Origin: Megamonas sp. UBA1796
GTDB lineage: Bacteria; Bacillota; Negativicutes; Selenomonadales; Selenomonadaceae
DNA length: 64,000 bases
Assembly (NCBI GenBank): GCA_002319795.1
Contig: DCFU01000031.1
Coordinates: 36,700-100,699 of the forward strand
Direction of reading: 5' to 3'
Position 1 is the first letter of the stretch. Each line of letters opens with the position of its first letter. Positions 34,109 to 42,033 of the stretch are shown one piece after another. Both the position numbers and the translations under genes were made by a program. Under the pieces are notes generated by a model. The model was not told the DNA's origin. It saw only the letters and a list, made by a program, of their open reading frames with translations, and made no database searches.

Positions 34109-35884
34109 TTATAAAATACCAGCCAGTTTTAATAAGTATTTGGCATTTGTCGTCTGACAGCGCCCTGGCTTGATTTTGTAATCAAAATGAATTTCATCGT
34201 TCGTATAGTATTCTGAAAAATGATAATTTGTAATGGAGAGGTTTTGTTTATCCGCCATATTGCAAAGCTCAAAATCGTGTGTGGATACAAAGTTGAGGCT
34301 CCAGGGATTCGTGAGCTTTATAATTGCTTCACGGGCACCAATGATGCGGTCAGCGGAGTTCGTTCCTTTGAAAATTTCATCAATTAAGGTGAACATCGGG
34401 ATTCCTTTGCGGCTGAATTCTACCATTTGCTTGATCCGTAAGAGTTCAGCATAAAAGGTAGAAAGACCTTTGGTAATATCATCCTGAACACGCATGGAAG
34501 TGAATATATGCATGCGCGACAGCGAAAAACTGCGAGCACAGACGGGCGCACCGGCATAACTAAGAATTGCACTGGCAGCAAGTGTGCGCAAAAAGGTTGT
34601 TTTACCAGACATATTAGATCCGGTTACGATGCAAGTTTCGCTATGTGCCAGAATGGAATTGGCGATAGCGCTGTCTTCGGGAAGAAGGACATGCTTAACT
34701 TCGGTTGCGTCAAGCAGAGGTGCTGTTGTGTTAAGAAGCTGGGGGAAAATGTAGGTTTCTTTGACTTGCCCGATGATAGCCAGACTCATTAAGAGCTCGA
34801 TTTCGGCAAAGGTATCAAGCCATAGGCGAACATTTTCGGATTTGTGATGTTTCCAGAGAGAAAATTTTAAGCAGCATTGAAAATCCCATAGGATAAGCGT
34901 ATTGGCGATAAAAGAGAAAAAAAGATTGAGCCGCATGTTCGTGTATTCACTGAGGAGATATAAATAGTGGATAGCGTGAGCAGCACCAGAGTCTGTCTGC
35001 AGCTGCAATTGCAGCTCACGCAGATAAGGCGACTTGAAATTTTCTTTTTCAAGGACGGCGAAGAGCTTTTGATATGGTTTTAAAATATGATGCGTTTGAA
35101 AAAGGGGCCTGAGTACATTTGTGCTGTGTTGATACAATAACCCGGAAAGGAGAAATTGCAGAGCCATAAACAATAAAGCAATATTCCAGGAGATTTTATC
35201 AAGATAGGCCAGCAAGAGACTGGAAAGTGTCAATGCAGGCAGGCCATATGTTGTCAGCTGCATAAAACGACTTATATAAGAACCGGAAGTTTCAAGCTGA
35301 TTCATAAGCTCGTCAGTATCGTGATGATTTGGCAATAAACAGCTTAAAGACTGCAATTCAATGGTGAGTGCTGGATTGGCAATAAGCTCTGCAGCAGCTT
35401 TTTGACGCTTTTTTATGATGGCGGCGTCTGGCGGCTGCGGTGACAGGGCATCTGCCAGTTTTTTGCGGCCCAATGCAGTACGGGCTGCGCAGATATATTG
35501 GTAGATTGAAGCCTTTCCAAAAAGATCAAGGTCCTTGCCCTGCGGCATGGCTTCTGTAAGGTACCTGCTGCCTGTTTCGGGAAATGCATACCAGTCAGTA
35601 GTAAAACGGGCTATATATTGTAAGAGAATTTGTTTGCGGCATTGGAGCAAGTGCATCTTGTTTTTGATTTTTTGATGCTTTTGCAGCAAGCGGGAAAAAA
35701 TGAGCAACAGGAAAATGGCTGCGCCATAAAAGGCAGGGGTGTAATCATAGCCGGCTGCGGCAAAAAAAATAATGAAGCAAAATGTGATAAATCGCAGCAG
35801 GACAATACGGCTGCTGTAAGACTTAGCGGTTTTTTCTTCTGCTTCATTCGTCTTAAGACTATTTTGGAAAAAATCTAGTTTCAT
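34109..35884 (-). CDS. Membrane-anchored MutS-like ATPase
   Basis: 591 residues. Two helices near the N terminus (about 27-45, 50-66) and two further hydrophobic pairs (about 212-250) precede a MutS-type ATPase domain: Walker A TGSNMSGKTT (421-430), Walker B FTLIDEIFKGTNS (about 498-510) and the later STHDFEL. It lacks the N-terminal mismatch-recognition domain of MutS and has membrane segments instead, so a role in mismatch repair is unlikely. This membrane MutS-like class has no known function. ATG 35884 has GAGGCGAT upstream. It lies 82 nt from pstB but on the downstream side of its promoter, so it is a separate unit. Confidence 0.85.
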   Translation of the reverse strand: MKLDFFQNSLKTNEAEEKTAKSYSSRIVLLRFITFCFIIFFAAAGYDYTPAFYGAAIFLLLIFSRLLQKHQKIKNKMHLLQCRKQILLQYIARFTTDWYAFPETGSRYLTEAMPQGKDLDLFGKASIYQYICAARTALGRKKLADALSPQPPDAAIIKKRQKAAAELIANPALTIELQSLSCLLPNHHDTDELMNQLETSGSYISRFMQLTTYGLPALTLSSLLLAYLDKISWNIALLFMALQFLLSGLLYQHSTNVLRPLFQTHHILKPYQKLFAVLEKENFKSPYLRELQLQLQTDSGAAHAIHYLYLLSEYTNMRLNLFFSFIANTLILWDFQCCLKFSLWKHHKSENVRLWLDTFAEIELLMSLAIIGQVKETYIFPQLLNTTAPLLDATEVKHVLLPEDSAIANSILAHSETCIVTGSNMSGKTTFLRTLAASAILSYAGAPVCARSFSLSRMHIFTSMRVQDDITKGLSTFYAELLRIKQMVEFSRKGIPMFTLIDEIFKGTNSADRIIGAREAIIKLTNPWSLNFVSTHDFELCNMADKQNLSITNYHFSEYYTNDEIHFDYKIKPGRCQTTNAKYLLKLAGIL

Positions 35885-36131
35885 AAAAGATCGCCTCGCT
35901 GCTATATTTTTGTATAACGGATATATTTTCTTTGATTATAGCATAGGCAGTGAGCCTCTGCGTTTTGTTTTTATCCGATAGAAAGGCTAAGCTTGTACGT
36001 AAAACTGTAAAATCATATTGCATTTGTTTATGTTTGATGTAGTCTCGATAGCTATGCTGCGACATAAAATGTTCCTCGTGGAAAAAATGTGTTGTTACGT
36101 AATTTGTGAGGCCATCAAGTAAAGGCCCCAT
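35859..36131 (-). pseudogene. 5'-truncated bacteriohemerythrin remnant
   Basis: The 90-residue frame contains the hemerythrin core LTNYVTTHFFHEEHFMSQHSYRDYIKHKQ, that is the H-x3-E and Y-x5-H elements of the iron site. The N-terminal third with the first iron-binding His is absent: an in-frame TAA lies 9 codons before the first ATG and the sequence further upstream does not look coding. The C-terminal helix lacks the usual H-x4-D motif. It therefore cannot form a normal di-iron site. Its end overlaps the start of the MutS-like gene by 26 nt. Confidence 0.65.
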
Positions 36132-36355
36132 AGGGAATTTTTCGCGTTCAGACTGTTAAAAAATAAAAGTATTTTATTTCTATCCTGTTGTTTTTGGTGG
36201 TTCGGAATTTTTTATGATAAGAATGAATTGTATAAAACATAACTGTTACATGGATAAAAAACTTTTAATTTTAAATAGAAGGGAAATAAATATTTTTATT
36301 GAATAGTCTGCTTTAGAAAAACAATTTTCATGTTGTTTGTAAAGGAGAAATTACG

Positions 36356-36580
36356 ATGGGAATTATATTGGGTATTGGAAATTTAGATGAAAAATACGAA
36401 AAAATACCTCCAATTTATCCGGTTTCGCCCCTGCCGCCTATACCACCAACGGAGGATGGTGACGTGCAGGCCGATGATAAAGGAACCAATCGCATAGTAT
36501 CGCAAAGTTCCAGTGGGGATACATACCAGCATGCAGCAAATTTTACCACAGGGCTTTATCATAAGAGTGGAGATACGTAA
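36356..36580 (+). CDS. Small proline-rich protein, function unknown
   Basis: 74 residues, no signal peptide. A proline-rich stretch (IPPIYPVSPLPPIPPTEDGD, about residues 17-36) precedes a polar, Gly/Ser/Asn-rich tail. ATG 36356 has a good AAAGGAG site 9 nt upstream, which is the main support. No family recognised. The GIGN/ GTNR/ HAANFTTG pattern of the tail is not a motif I can place. Confidence 0.6.
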   Translation: MGIILGIGNLDEKYEKIPPIYPVSPLPPIPPTEDGDVQADDKGTNRIVSQSSSGDTYQHAANFTTGLYHKSGDT

Positions 36581-36601
36581 GGGCTTCCTTAGACAAAAAA
36601 A

Positions 36602-36629
36602 TTCCTTGCCAGCCTAAACCGACAAGGAA
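36602..36629 (-). terminator. Terminator between convergent small genes
   Basis: TTCCTTG (36602-36608) pairs with CAAGGAA (36623-36629); on the minus strand the stem is followed by a T tract, so it ends the unit 36891-36651. Confidence 0.7.
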
Positions 36630-36650
36630 GGGTGCATATATTCGGAGATG

Positions 36651-36860
36651 TTATGTGTTTTTGGCAATTACCGCCCCTACTACAGCACCGACAATTCCAG
36701 CAGTGATAACTTCGCCTTCAGAATGTGAGGCGCTTTCTTCCTGCCTGGGTGGTGGAAAATCATGCGGATGGGCTTCGGCAACAACTGTGCCAAACGTGCT
36801 GGCTGCCATTAAACTGCATAAAGCGAAGGCTAATACTTTCTTGGTTTTAATTTTCAACAT
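36651..36860 (-). CDS. Small secreted protein with Gly/Val-rich hydrophobic tail
   Basis: 69 residues: a signal peptide (MLKIKTKKVLAFALCSLMAAS..., cleavage near VVAEA), a His/Pro stretch (HPHDFPPPRQEE) and a hydrophobic end, GIVGAVVGAVIAKNT. AAAGGGG lies 8 nt before the ATG. It follows the Pro-rich secreted gene at 36891 by 30 nt. No family recognised. Confidence 0.65.
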   Translation of the reverse strand: MLKIKTKKVLAFALCSLMAASTFGTVVAEAHPHDFPPPRQEESASHSEGEVITAGIVGAVVGAVIAKNT

Positions 36861-36890
36861 GGGAATTGCCCCTTTCGGTGTTTGATAGTT

Positions 36891-37154
36891 TTAATTATCC
36901 GGATAATCCGGATTTTGGTTAGGATCCTGACTTGGAGCAGGCGCAGGAGAAGGATCTGGTGCGGGTGCCATAGGATGATGGTTCGCTTTCAGTCTCGGTG
37001 GTTTGGGCTGCGCATCCGGGGCAGGAGGATCATCTCTATAAATTATTGAAGGATTGGGAGAAGCCTCTGTGATTGTTGCAAAATTTGCGGAAAATCCAGT
37101 GACTACAGCAATCCCCAAAGCCATTATAATAAAAGTTCTGGAAATGTTTTTCAT
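36891..37154 (-). CDS. Small secreted Pro/Asp/Ala-rich protein
   Basis: About 87 residues from ATG 37154 (AAAGGAC upstream; the frame opens at GTG 37163). A signal peptide ends near ITEAS; the mature part is a low-complexity PAPDPSPAPAPSQDPNQ-type chain, likely an extended periplasmic or surface linker. It appears co-transcribed with the small secreted gene at 36651. Function unknown. Confidence 0.65.
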   Translation of the reverse strand: MKNISRTFIIMALGIAVVTGFSANFATITEASPNPSIIYRDDPPAPDAQPKPPRLKANHHPMAPAPDPSPAPAPSQDPNQNPDYPDN

Positions 37155-37313
37155 ATAAATCACGTCCTTTTGTTTTGATGATTCTAACTATAGCAAAGGC
37201 AGATTGGAAATTTATTTGAATGGGATTAAGATTATCTTAAAATTTATAGAAGGTGAATATCCTAAAAAAATGCAGCAGAAAATCTGGTTATATTCCTAAA
37301 ATAAAAGAGTAAC

Positions 37314-37342
37314 TTGACAAAAGAACAGAATTATTATACAAT
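37314..37342 (+). promoter_or_regulatory. Sigma-70 promoter upstream of the diguanylate cyclase
   Basis: TTGACA (37314-37319), 17 nt, TACAAT (37337-37342). Predicted start near 37349, giving a leader of about 325 nt before the diguanylate cyclase ATG at 37673. Confidence 0.75.
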
Positions 37343-37348
37343 TTATGT

Positions 37349-37672
37349 ATAAGTGTTAGCAGTCAATGACGGCAAGTGAGCTGTTATTTAGATCATGTGT
37401 TTTGTGAAAAAGATTGGCATTGTATTTCTTATAGCTTATGCCAGTAATATAGATTTCTACCGCCACGGGATACGGAAGCTTGGGTGTACGTATTACACTC
37501 GCCGGCATGCGCCGAATACCCTCGTAGGTGGTTTTTTTGTCGTTTCGGGGTTTCTTTTTATTTTGGGTTGCGGCACAGTGGAAAAAAGGCGGAACCTTTT
37601 TGTCATATCATTTTGTGTGTGGGATAAAATATATTTGCCTTTTTCAGAGTGCTTACCAGAGCAGGTGATTAT
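37349..37672 (+). promoter_or_regulatory. Long structured 5' leader with attenuator-like hairpins
   Basis: No convincing gene lies in this leader. CTACC (37457-37461) can pair with GGTGG (37527-37531), which is followed at once by seven Ts, with GGG/CCC pairing inside. Two local hairpins sit inside it: GGGTGTA/TACACTC (37481-37499 area) and CGGC/GCCG (37503-37514). A second hairpin, AAAAAGG/CCTTTTT, lies at 37583-37601. This is the shape of a riboswitch or attenuator, but it matches no class I know, including GEMM cyclic di-GMP riboswitches. Confidence 0.4.
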
Positions 37673-38512
37673 ATGCTTGACAAGATGATTTTGTTGCTTT
37701 ATACAAGAGTACCGCGTAAGATAATCATTATCGGGGGGTATATCTTACTTATACTGATAGGCGCAATGGATTATTCAACTGACTATTTGACCCGGATGAG
37801 TGAATTAGCCATTTTTCCGGTGTGTTTGACGGCTGCTGTCTCCGATATGAAAACAGCACTTTTTTCTGCAGTTTTTGCCACCTTTATAAAAGAAATTGCA
37901 GATTTAGTTGTTGGTGTCAGTTTGTGGATCGGAGGGTGGAACAGCCTGATGACACTGGTTACTTATGTTATTGTGGTAACAGTGCTGATAAGGTTTCGTG
38001 AAAAGATGATTAATGAACGTAAATTTGCCATAACGGATACCTTGACCGGATTATACAATTTGGCGGGGCTTTATGAAATTGTTGGAGTTGAAATAGCGCA
38101 AAGCAAACGATATAAACGGCCTTTAAGTGTAATATATTTTGATTGTGATAATTTTAAATCGGTAAATGATAATTTTGGTCATTCCGTTGGTGATAAATTA
38201 TTGAGAATGGTTGCCAATACACTCAGATCTGAGCTGCGCGATGCCGATTATACTTTTCGATGGGGCGGAGACGAATTTATAGTATTATTACCTAACACAG
38301 ATGAGGAAGGAGCCCGGATTGTTACGGAGAAGACACGAAAAGGCCTGTTGAATTCTATGCGGGAAAATGACTGGCCTGTGACATTTAGTTTTGGGGTCGC
38401 AACATTCGTAAATACGCCAATGAGTTTAGATGAAATACTTTCGCGGGCAGATAAACTCATGTATTCGGTAAAAAATGCTCAAAAAGACGGGGTCCTGTAT
38501 GCAACTTACTAA
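37673..38512 (+). CDS. Membrane diguanylate cyclase (GGDEF)
   Basis: About 279 residues. Several N-terminal helices (about 16-35, 50-75, 85-110) form a membrane sensor, followed by a GGDEF domain with intact FRWGGDEFIVLL and the upstream DCDNFKSVNDNFGHSVGD. No EAL domain, so it should only make cyclic di-GMP. I chose ATG 37673 (AGGTGA 4 nt before) although the frame opens at 37649. The long leader upstream suggests control after transcription starts. Confidence 0.88.
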   Translation: MLDKMILLLYTRVPRKIIIIGGYILLILIGAMDYSTDYLTRMSELAIFPVCLTAAVSDMKTALFSAVFATFIKEIADLVVGVSLWIGGWNSLMTLVTYVIVVTVLIRFREKMINERKFAITDTLTGLYNLAGLYEIVGVEIAQSKRYKRPLSVIYFDCDNFKSVNDNFGHSVGDKLLRMVANTLRSELRDADYTFRWGGDEFIVLLPNTDEEGARIVTEKTRKGLLNSMRENDWPVTFSFGVATFVNTPMSLDEILSRADKLMYSVKNAQKDGVLYATY

Positions 38513-38536
38513 TCGTAATCTGCAGCAGGCTCTGTT

Positions 38537-38710
38537 ATGGCTGACGGAAATGTTATTGGCAAAATACAGACAGGGCATCGGGCTTTGCTTGGTGGCAGTG
38601 AAGACGCTAATGCAGATAAAATGATTGCGGCGATGCATGCTGATTACCCACCGCAGAATACGGAGGAAGAACAATGGAGTGGCGTATTAAGCAATTACTC
38701 AAGAGACTGA
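38537..38710 (+). CDS. Possible small ORF overlapping the next gene
   Basis: ATG 38537 opens a 57-codon frame (MADGNVIGKIQTGHRALLGG...) with balanced codon use, ending at TGA 38710 inside the next ORF. The ribosome site is weak (AGG 7 nt upstream). It may be a real small protein or the decayed front of the gene at 38674. Confidence 0.28.
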   Translation: MADGNVIGKIQTGHRALLGGSEDANADKMIAAMHADYPPQNTEEEQWSGVLSNYSRD

Positions 38711-38877
38711 ATTTTCTTGGATATTGTCCTTTTGAGATAAAAAATATTGTCAGAGATGCTATCGGAAATGACAGGATACTTGATATAAGAGATACACCTG
38801 AAGCTTATTTGCTTGTCAGGCATCTTGAATATTACGAACAAATGGGTTCGTTTTATTTACGGACCTATAGTAAATAA
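38674..38877 (+). CDS. Small hypothetical protein
   Basis: 67 residues, basic and helical in the first half (MEWRIKQLLKRLNFLGYCPFEIKNIVRDAIG), with an acidic, aromatic end. AGGAAG is upstream of the ATG. It follows the diguanylate cyclase in the same direction and precedes the thi promoter. No family recognised. Confidence 0.5.
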   Translation: MEWRIKQLLKRLNFLGYCPFEIKNIVRDAIGNDRILDIRDTPEAYLLVRHLEYYEQMGSFYLRTYSK

Positions 38878-38913
38878 AGTAAAATCGGTACAGTATAAAC
38901 CGGTAAAAATTAT

Positions 38914-38941
38914 TTGACAAAAAGATTTTGCCTGCTATAAT
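38914..38941 (+). promoter_or_regulatory. Promoter of the thi operon
   Basis: TTGACA (38914-38919), 16 nt, TATAAT (38936-38941); places the start just before the TPP riboswitch. Confidence 0.85.
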
Positions 38942-38967
38942 AAAAGATATTAAAACAGCATAGATTG

Positions 38968-39058
38968 ATCGAGGGAGCTTGCGCTTAGGCTGAGAGGATA
39001 CAAGAACGGTATCGACCTTTTTGACCTGATATGGGTAATACCAGCGTAGGCAGATAGT
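38968..39058 (+). promoter_or_regulatory. TPP (THI-box) riboswitch
   Basis: The aptamer signature is intact: GGCTGAGAGGATAC (38988 region), GACC, then GACCTGATATGGGTAATACC and AGCGTAGG near 39050. It senses thiamin diphosphate. The following terminator at 39124 and the thiSFGH genes fit the usual repression of thiamin synthesis by its end product. Confidence 0.97.
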
Positions 39059-39123
39059 TAGCAGAAATACGAAGGCATATCAGCGATGATATGTCTTTTT
39101 TGTCGGCTTTGCAGACAACGGCG

Positions 39124-39182
39124 AAAAGCCGCATAAAGGGGGGCACCACCAAGGGCGCCACAACTTTGTGCGGCTTTTTTTA
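39124..39182 (+). terminator. Riboswitch-controlled terminator before thiS
   Basis: AAAAGCCGCA (39124-39133) pairs with TGCGGCTTTT (39169-39178), extended by AAAG/CTTT, then Ts. This is the expression platform of the TPP riboswitch. Confidence 0.85.
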
Positions 39183-39212
39183 TGCTTTATTTTGTGGAGG
39201 GTGGTGAAAAAC

Positions 39213-39407
39213 ATGATAACAGTGAATGGAAAAAAGCAGGAATTCCGGTGTGTGCAGGTTCTTGAACTTGTTACCAGCAATGGTTATTCGGCAGACACGG
39301 TGGCTGTGGAAAAAAACGGTACAATGCTGTCAAGAGCTCAATGGAATAAGGAAGAGATCGTTGATGGCGATGTATTTGAGATTATTCATTTTGTGGGAGG
39401 AGGCTGA
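39213..39407 (+). CDS. thiS: Sulfur carrier protein ThiS
   Basis: 64 residues of ubiquitin-like fold, ending in the essential Gly-Gly (FVGGG), which is adenylated and thiocarboxylated to donate sulfur for the thiazole ring. ATG 39213 (MITVNGKKQEF) is preferred over the open frame from 39168; GGAGG lies 12 nt upstream, and GTG 39204 is a weaker alternative. Confidence 0.93.
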   Translation: MITVNGKKQEFRCVQVLELVTSNGYSADTVAVEKNGTMLSRAQWNKEEIVDGDVFEIIHFVGGG

Positions 39408-39411
39408 AAAA

Positions 39412-40035
39412 ATGGAATTAGCTGAAAAACTCGTGGCCTGTCAAAGGGAGAGGCTGGCGGACGGAGGATACGAGAGGCTCGCCACGGCGCATGTCGCGGT
39501 GGCTGGGCTTGGCGGACTGGGCTCACATGTGGCTATGGAGCTTGCGAGGACCGGTATCGGGCATTTGCATCTGGTAGATTTTGATGTTGTTGAGCCGAGC
39601 AATCTGAATCGCCAGCTTTATTTTATCCGCGATTTAGGCTGCTATAAAACCGAGGCGATGCGTACCGCTATTTGTGAAGTGAATCCGAACGTCGAGGTGC
39701 GTATTGATACAATCCGGGTGACCGGGAACAATATACCGGAGCTTTTTGCCGGAGACAGTATCGTCTGTGAGGCTTTTGATTTGCCGGAGGCCAAGGCAAT
39801 GCTGGTCAGTACGCTGCTGGGGAGTATGCCGGATATCCGGGTCGTGTCCGCGTCCGGCATGGCAGGCTATGGCCGCAGCAATGCAATCCAGACCCGAAAG
39901 TTCAATGAACGGTTGTACCTCTGTGGCGATATGGAAAGCGGGCTCGCGCCGCAGCGTGGTCTGCTCGGACCGCGTGTGAGTATTTGTGCCGGACATGAAG
40001 CGAATATGATTGTGGAATTGATTTTGCAGGATTGA
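39412..40035 (+). CDS. thiF: ThiS adenylyltransferase ThiF
   Basis: About 207 residues, the short ThiF form. The nucleotide-binding motif VAGLGGLGSHVAMELAR and the FDVVEPSNLNRQL segment (Asp and Arg of the adenylation site) are present. It activates the ThiS C terminus with ATP. ATG 39412 has GGGAGGAGG about 9 nt upstream and lies 4 nt after the thiS stop. Confidence 0.92.
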   Translation: MELAEKLVACQRERLADGGYERLATAHVAVAGLGGLGSHVAMELARTGIGHLHLVDFDVVEPSNLNRQLYFIRDLGCYKTEAMRTAICEVNPNVEVRIDTIRVTGNNIPELFAGDSIVCEAFDLPEAKAMLVSTLLGSMPDIRVVSASGMAGYGRSNAIQTRKFNERLYLCGDMESGLAPQRGLLGPRVSICAGHEANMIVELILQD

Positions 40036-40049
40036 AGGGAGATAAAAAC

Positions 40050-40826
40050 ATGGAGAAAGAAAAAGACGATGTGCTGGCTTTAGGCGGGAAAAAATTTCAT
40101 TCGAGGTTTATTTTAGGTTCAGGGAAGTACAGCCTCGAGCTGATCCGCGCAGCGGTAGAGGAGGCTGGAGCCGAGATACTGACGCTGGCTTTGCGGCGTG
40201 CAAATACACAGGCGAAAGAAAATATTCTTGATTTTATACCTGAAACTGCTACGCTGTTGCCCAATACATCGGGCGCGCGCACGGCGGAGGAAGCTCTGCG
40301 TATTGCCAGAATGGCACGAGAACTCGGCTGTGGGGATTTCATCAAAGTTGAGGTTGTACGGGATACGAAATACCTTTTGCCGGACAATGCGGAGACTGTA
40401 CGGGCTACTGAACTGCTTGTGAGGGAAGGATTTACAGTCCTGCCATATATGTATCCGGATCTTAATACTGCGCGGGATCTGGTAGATGCAGGGGCTGCTG
40501 CCGTTATGCCGCTTGCTGCGCCGATTGGTTCGAACCGCGGGCTCTGCACGAAGGAGTTCCTGCAAATCTTATTGGATGAAATCCGTGTGCCGGTTATCGT
40601 GGATGCCGGTATTGGCAAACCGTCGGAGGCTGCGGCTGTGATGGAAATGGGAGCGGCTGCAGTCATGGCGAATACGGCAATTGCCACAGCTGGAGATATC
40701 CGCCGTATGGCACGGGCGTTCCGGCTAGCCATTGAGGCTGGCCGGGAGGCGTATCTGGCCGGTACGGGGCGCGTACAGCAGCTGGCCAGTGCGTCGTCAC
40801 CGCTTACAGATTTTCTCGCCGGTTGA
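40050..40826 (+). CDS. thiG: Thiazole synthase ThiG
   Basis: 258 residues, a TIM barrel. The Schiff-base lysine lies in GCGDFIKVEVV, and the phosphate loop motifs are GIGKPSEAAAVMEMGAAAV and NTAIATAGD. It builds the thiazole phosphate from deoxyxylulose phosphate, dehydroglycine and ThiS thiocarboxylate. ATG 40050 follows GAAGGGAG; the frame extends to 40032, overlapping thiF. Confidence 0.95.
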   Translation: MEKEKDDVLALGGKKFHSRFILGSGKYSLELIRAAVEEAGAEILTLALRRANTQAKENILDFIPETATLLPNTSGARTAEEALRIARMARELGCGDFIKVEVVRDTKYLLPDNAETVRATELLVREGFTVLPYMYPDLNTARDLVDAGAAAVMPLAAPIGSNRGLCTKEFLQILLDEIRVPVIVDAGIGKPSEAAAVMEMGAAAVMANTAIATAGDIRRMARAFRLAIEAGREAYLAGTGRVQQLASASSPLTDFLAG

Positions 40827-40852
40827 ATTTCCATAGGAAAGAGGGGATATCT

Positions 40853-42004
40853 ATGGAAACGAATCCACTGCAATATGAAGCGGATATGCAGGTTTTGCCG
40901 CAGGGTGTCATGGAGGAAGTTCTCAGGAGAAGAGAAACTTTCCAACCCGAAAGCTATACGCGTAGTGATGTAAAACGGGCGCTTTGCCGTGCAAATCGTA
41001 CGCCGGAGGATTTTGCGGCGCTGCTGTCACCTGCCGCAGGCGACAGTCTTGAGGAGATGGCGCAGGCAGCAAAGTCGGAAACACGGCGTCATTTTGGCAA
41101 TGCCGTCCAGATTTTTACACCGCTCTATATCGCAAATTACTGTGAAAATTATTGTATATACTGCGGGTTTAACTGTCATAACAAAATCAAGCGTGCGCGT
41201 CTTAATGACGAGGAAATCGACGAGGAGATGAAAGCCATCCGTCGGGAGGGCCTCGAGGAAATTTTGATTCTCACGGGAGAGAGCCGCAAGATGTCAGATG
41301 TAAAATATATCGGGGAAGCAGTTAAAAAAGCAAGGAAATATTTTAAAATGGTCGGACTTGAGATATATCCGCTCAATGTTGATGAATACGCATATTTGCA
41401 TGCATGTGGAGCGGATTCTGTCACGGTTTTTCAGGAGACGTATGATCTGCAGCGTTATGAAAAGCTGCATCTCGCCGGACATAAGCGCGTGTTTCCCTAC
41501 CGTATCTGTGCGCAGGAACGTGCACTCATGGGCGGTATGCGCGGCGTAGGTTTTGCGGCTCTCCTGGGACTTTCGGATTTTCGGCGTGATGCGTTTGCTA
41601 CGGGTATGCATGCATACCTTCTGCAGCGCAAATATCCGCAGGCGGAAATATCCTTTTCCTGTCCGCGGCTGCGGCCCATACTTCATAACGATAAAATTAA
41701 TCCCAAGGATGTGCATGAACCGCAGCTGCTGCAAATCATACTGGCCTATCGTCTATTCATGCCGTTTGCCAGTATTACGATTTCGACACGCGAGCGTGAG
41801 GAATTCCGTAACCATGTCATCGGTTTTGCCGCCACGAAGATCTCTGCCGGTTCAAAGACAGGAATCGGCGAGCATTCCCATGCGGTATCGCATGCCGGGG
41901 ATGATCAGTTCGAAATTGCGGATACACGGGGTTTTGATGCGGTTTATGCGGAAATAAAAGCGCAGGGACTGCAGCCTGTTACGAACGACTCTGTATTTGT
42001 GTAA
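40853..42004 (+). CDS. thiH: Tyrosine lyase ThiH (radical SAM)
   Basis: 383 residues. The radical SAM cluster is C97-x3-C101-x2-C104 in YCENYCIYCGFNC. It cleaves tyrosine to dehydroglycine for ThiG, the oxygen-independent alternative to glycine oxidase ThiO, as expected of an anaerobe. ATG 40853 follows GAGGGGATAT. Last gene of the operon; it runs convergently towards phoP. Confidence 0.95.
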   Translation: METNPLQYEADMQVLPQGVMEEVLRRRETFQPESYTRSDVKRALCRANRTPEDFAALLSPAAGDSLEEMAQAAKSETRRHFGNAVQIFTPLYIANYCENYCIYCGFNCHNKIKRARLNDEEIDEEMKAIRREGLEEILILTGESRKMSDVKYIGEAVKKARKYFKMVGLEIYPLNVDEYAYLHACGADSVTVFQETYDLQRYEKLHLAGHKRVFPYRICAQERALMGGMRGVGFAALLGLSDFRRDAFATGMHAYLLQRKYPQAEISFSCPRLRPILHNDKINPKDVHEPQLLQIILAYRLFMPFASITISTREREEFRNHVIGFAATKISAGSKTGIGEHSHAVSHAGDDQFEIADTRGFDAVYAEIKAQGLQPVTNDSVFV

Positions 42005-42033
42005 GGCAGGGCGATTTTTTCTTGTGGCTGGTG

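Noticed and set aside
34109..35884. Canonical mismatch repair MutS
   Set aside because: Too short, has membrane helices, lacks the recognition domain, and no mutL is adjacent.
37349..37672. GEMM cyclic di-GMP riboswitch
   Set aside because: The conserved GGACGCAAAGCC-like core of GEMM is absent.
37395..37688. 97-codon frame in the diguanylate cyclase leader
   Set aside because: No ribosome site, atypical composition, and it covers the hairpins of a leader; more likely noncoding.
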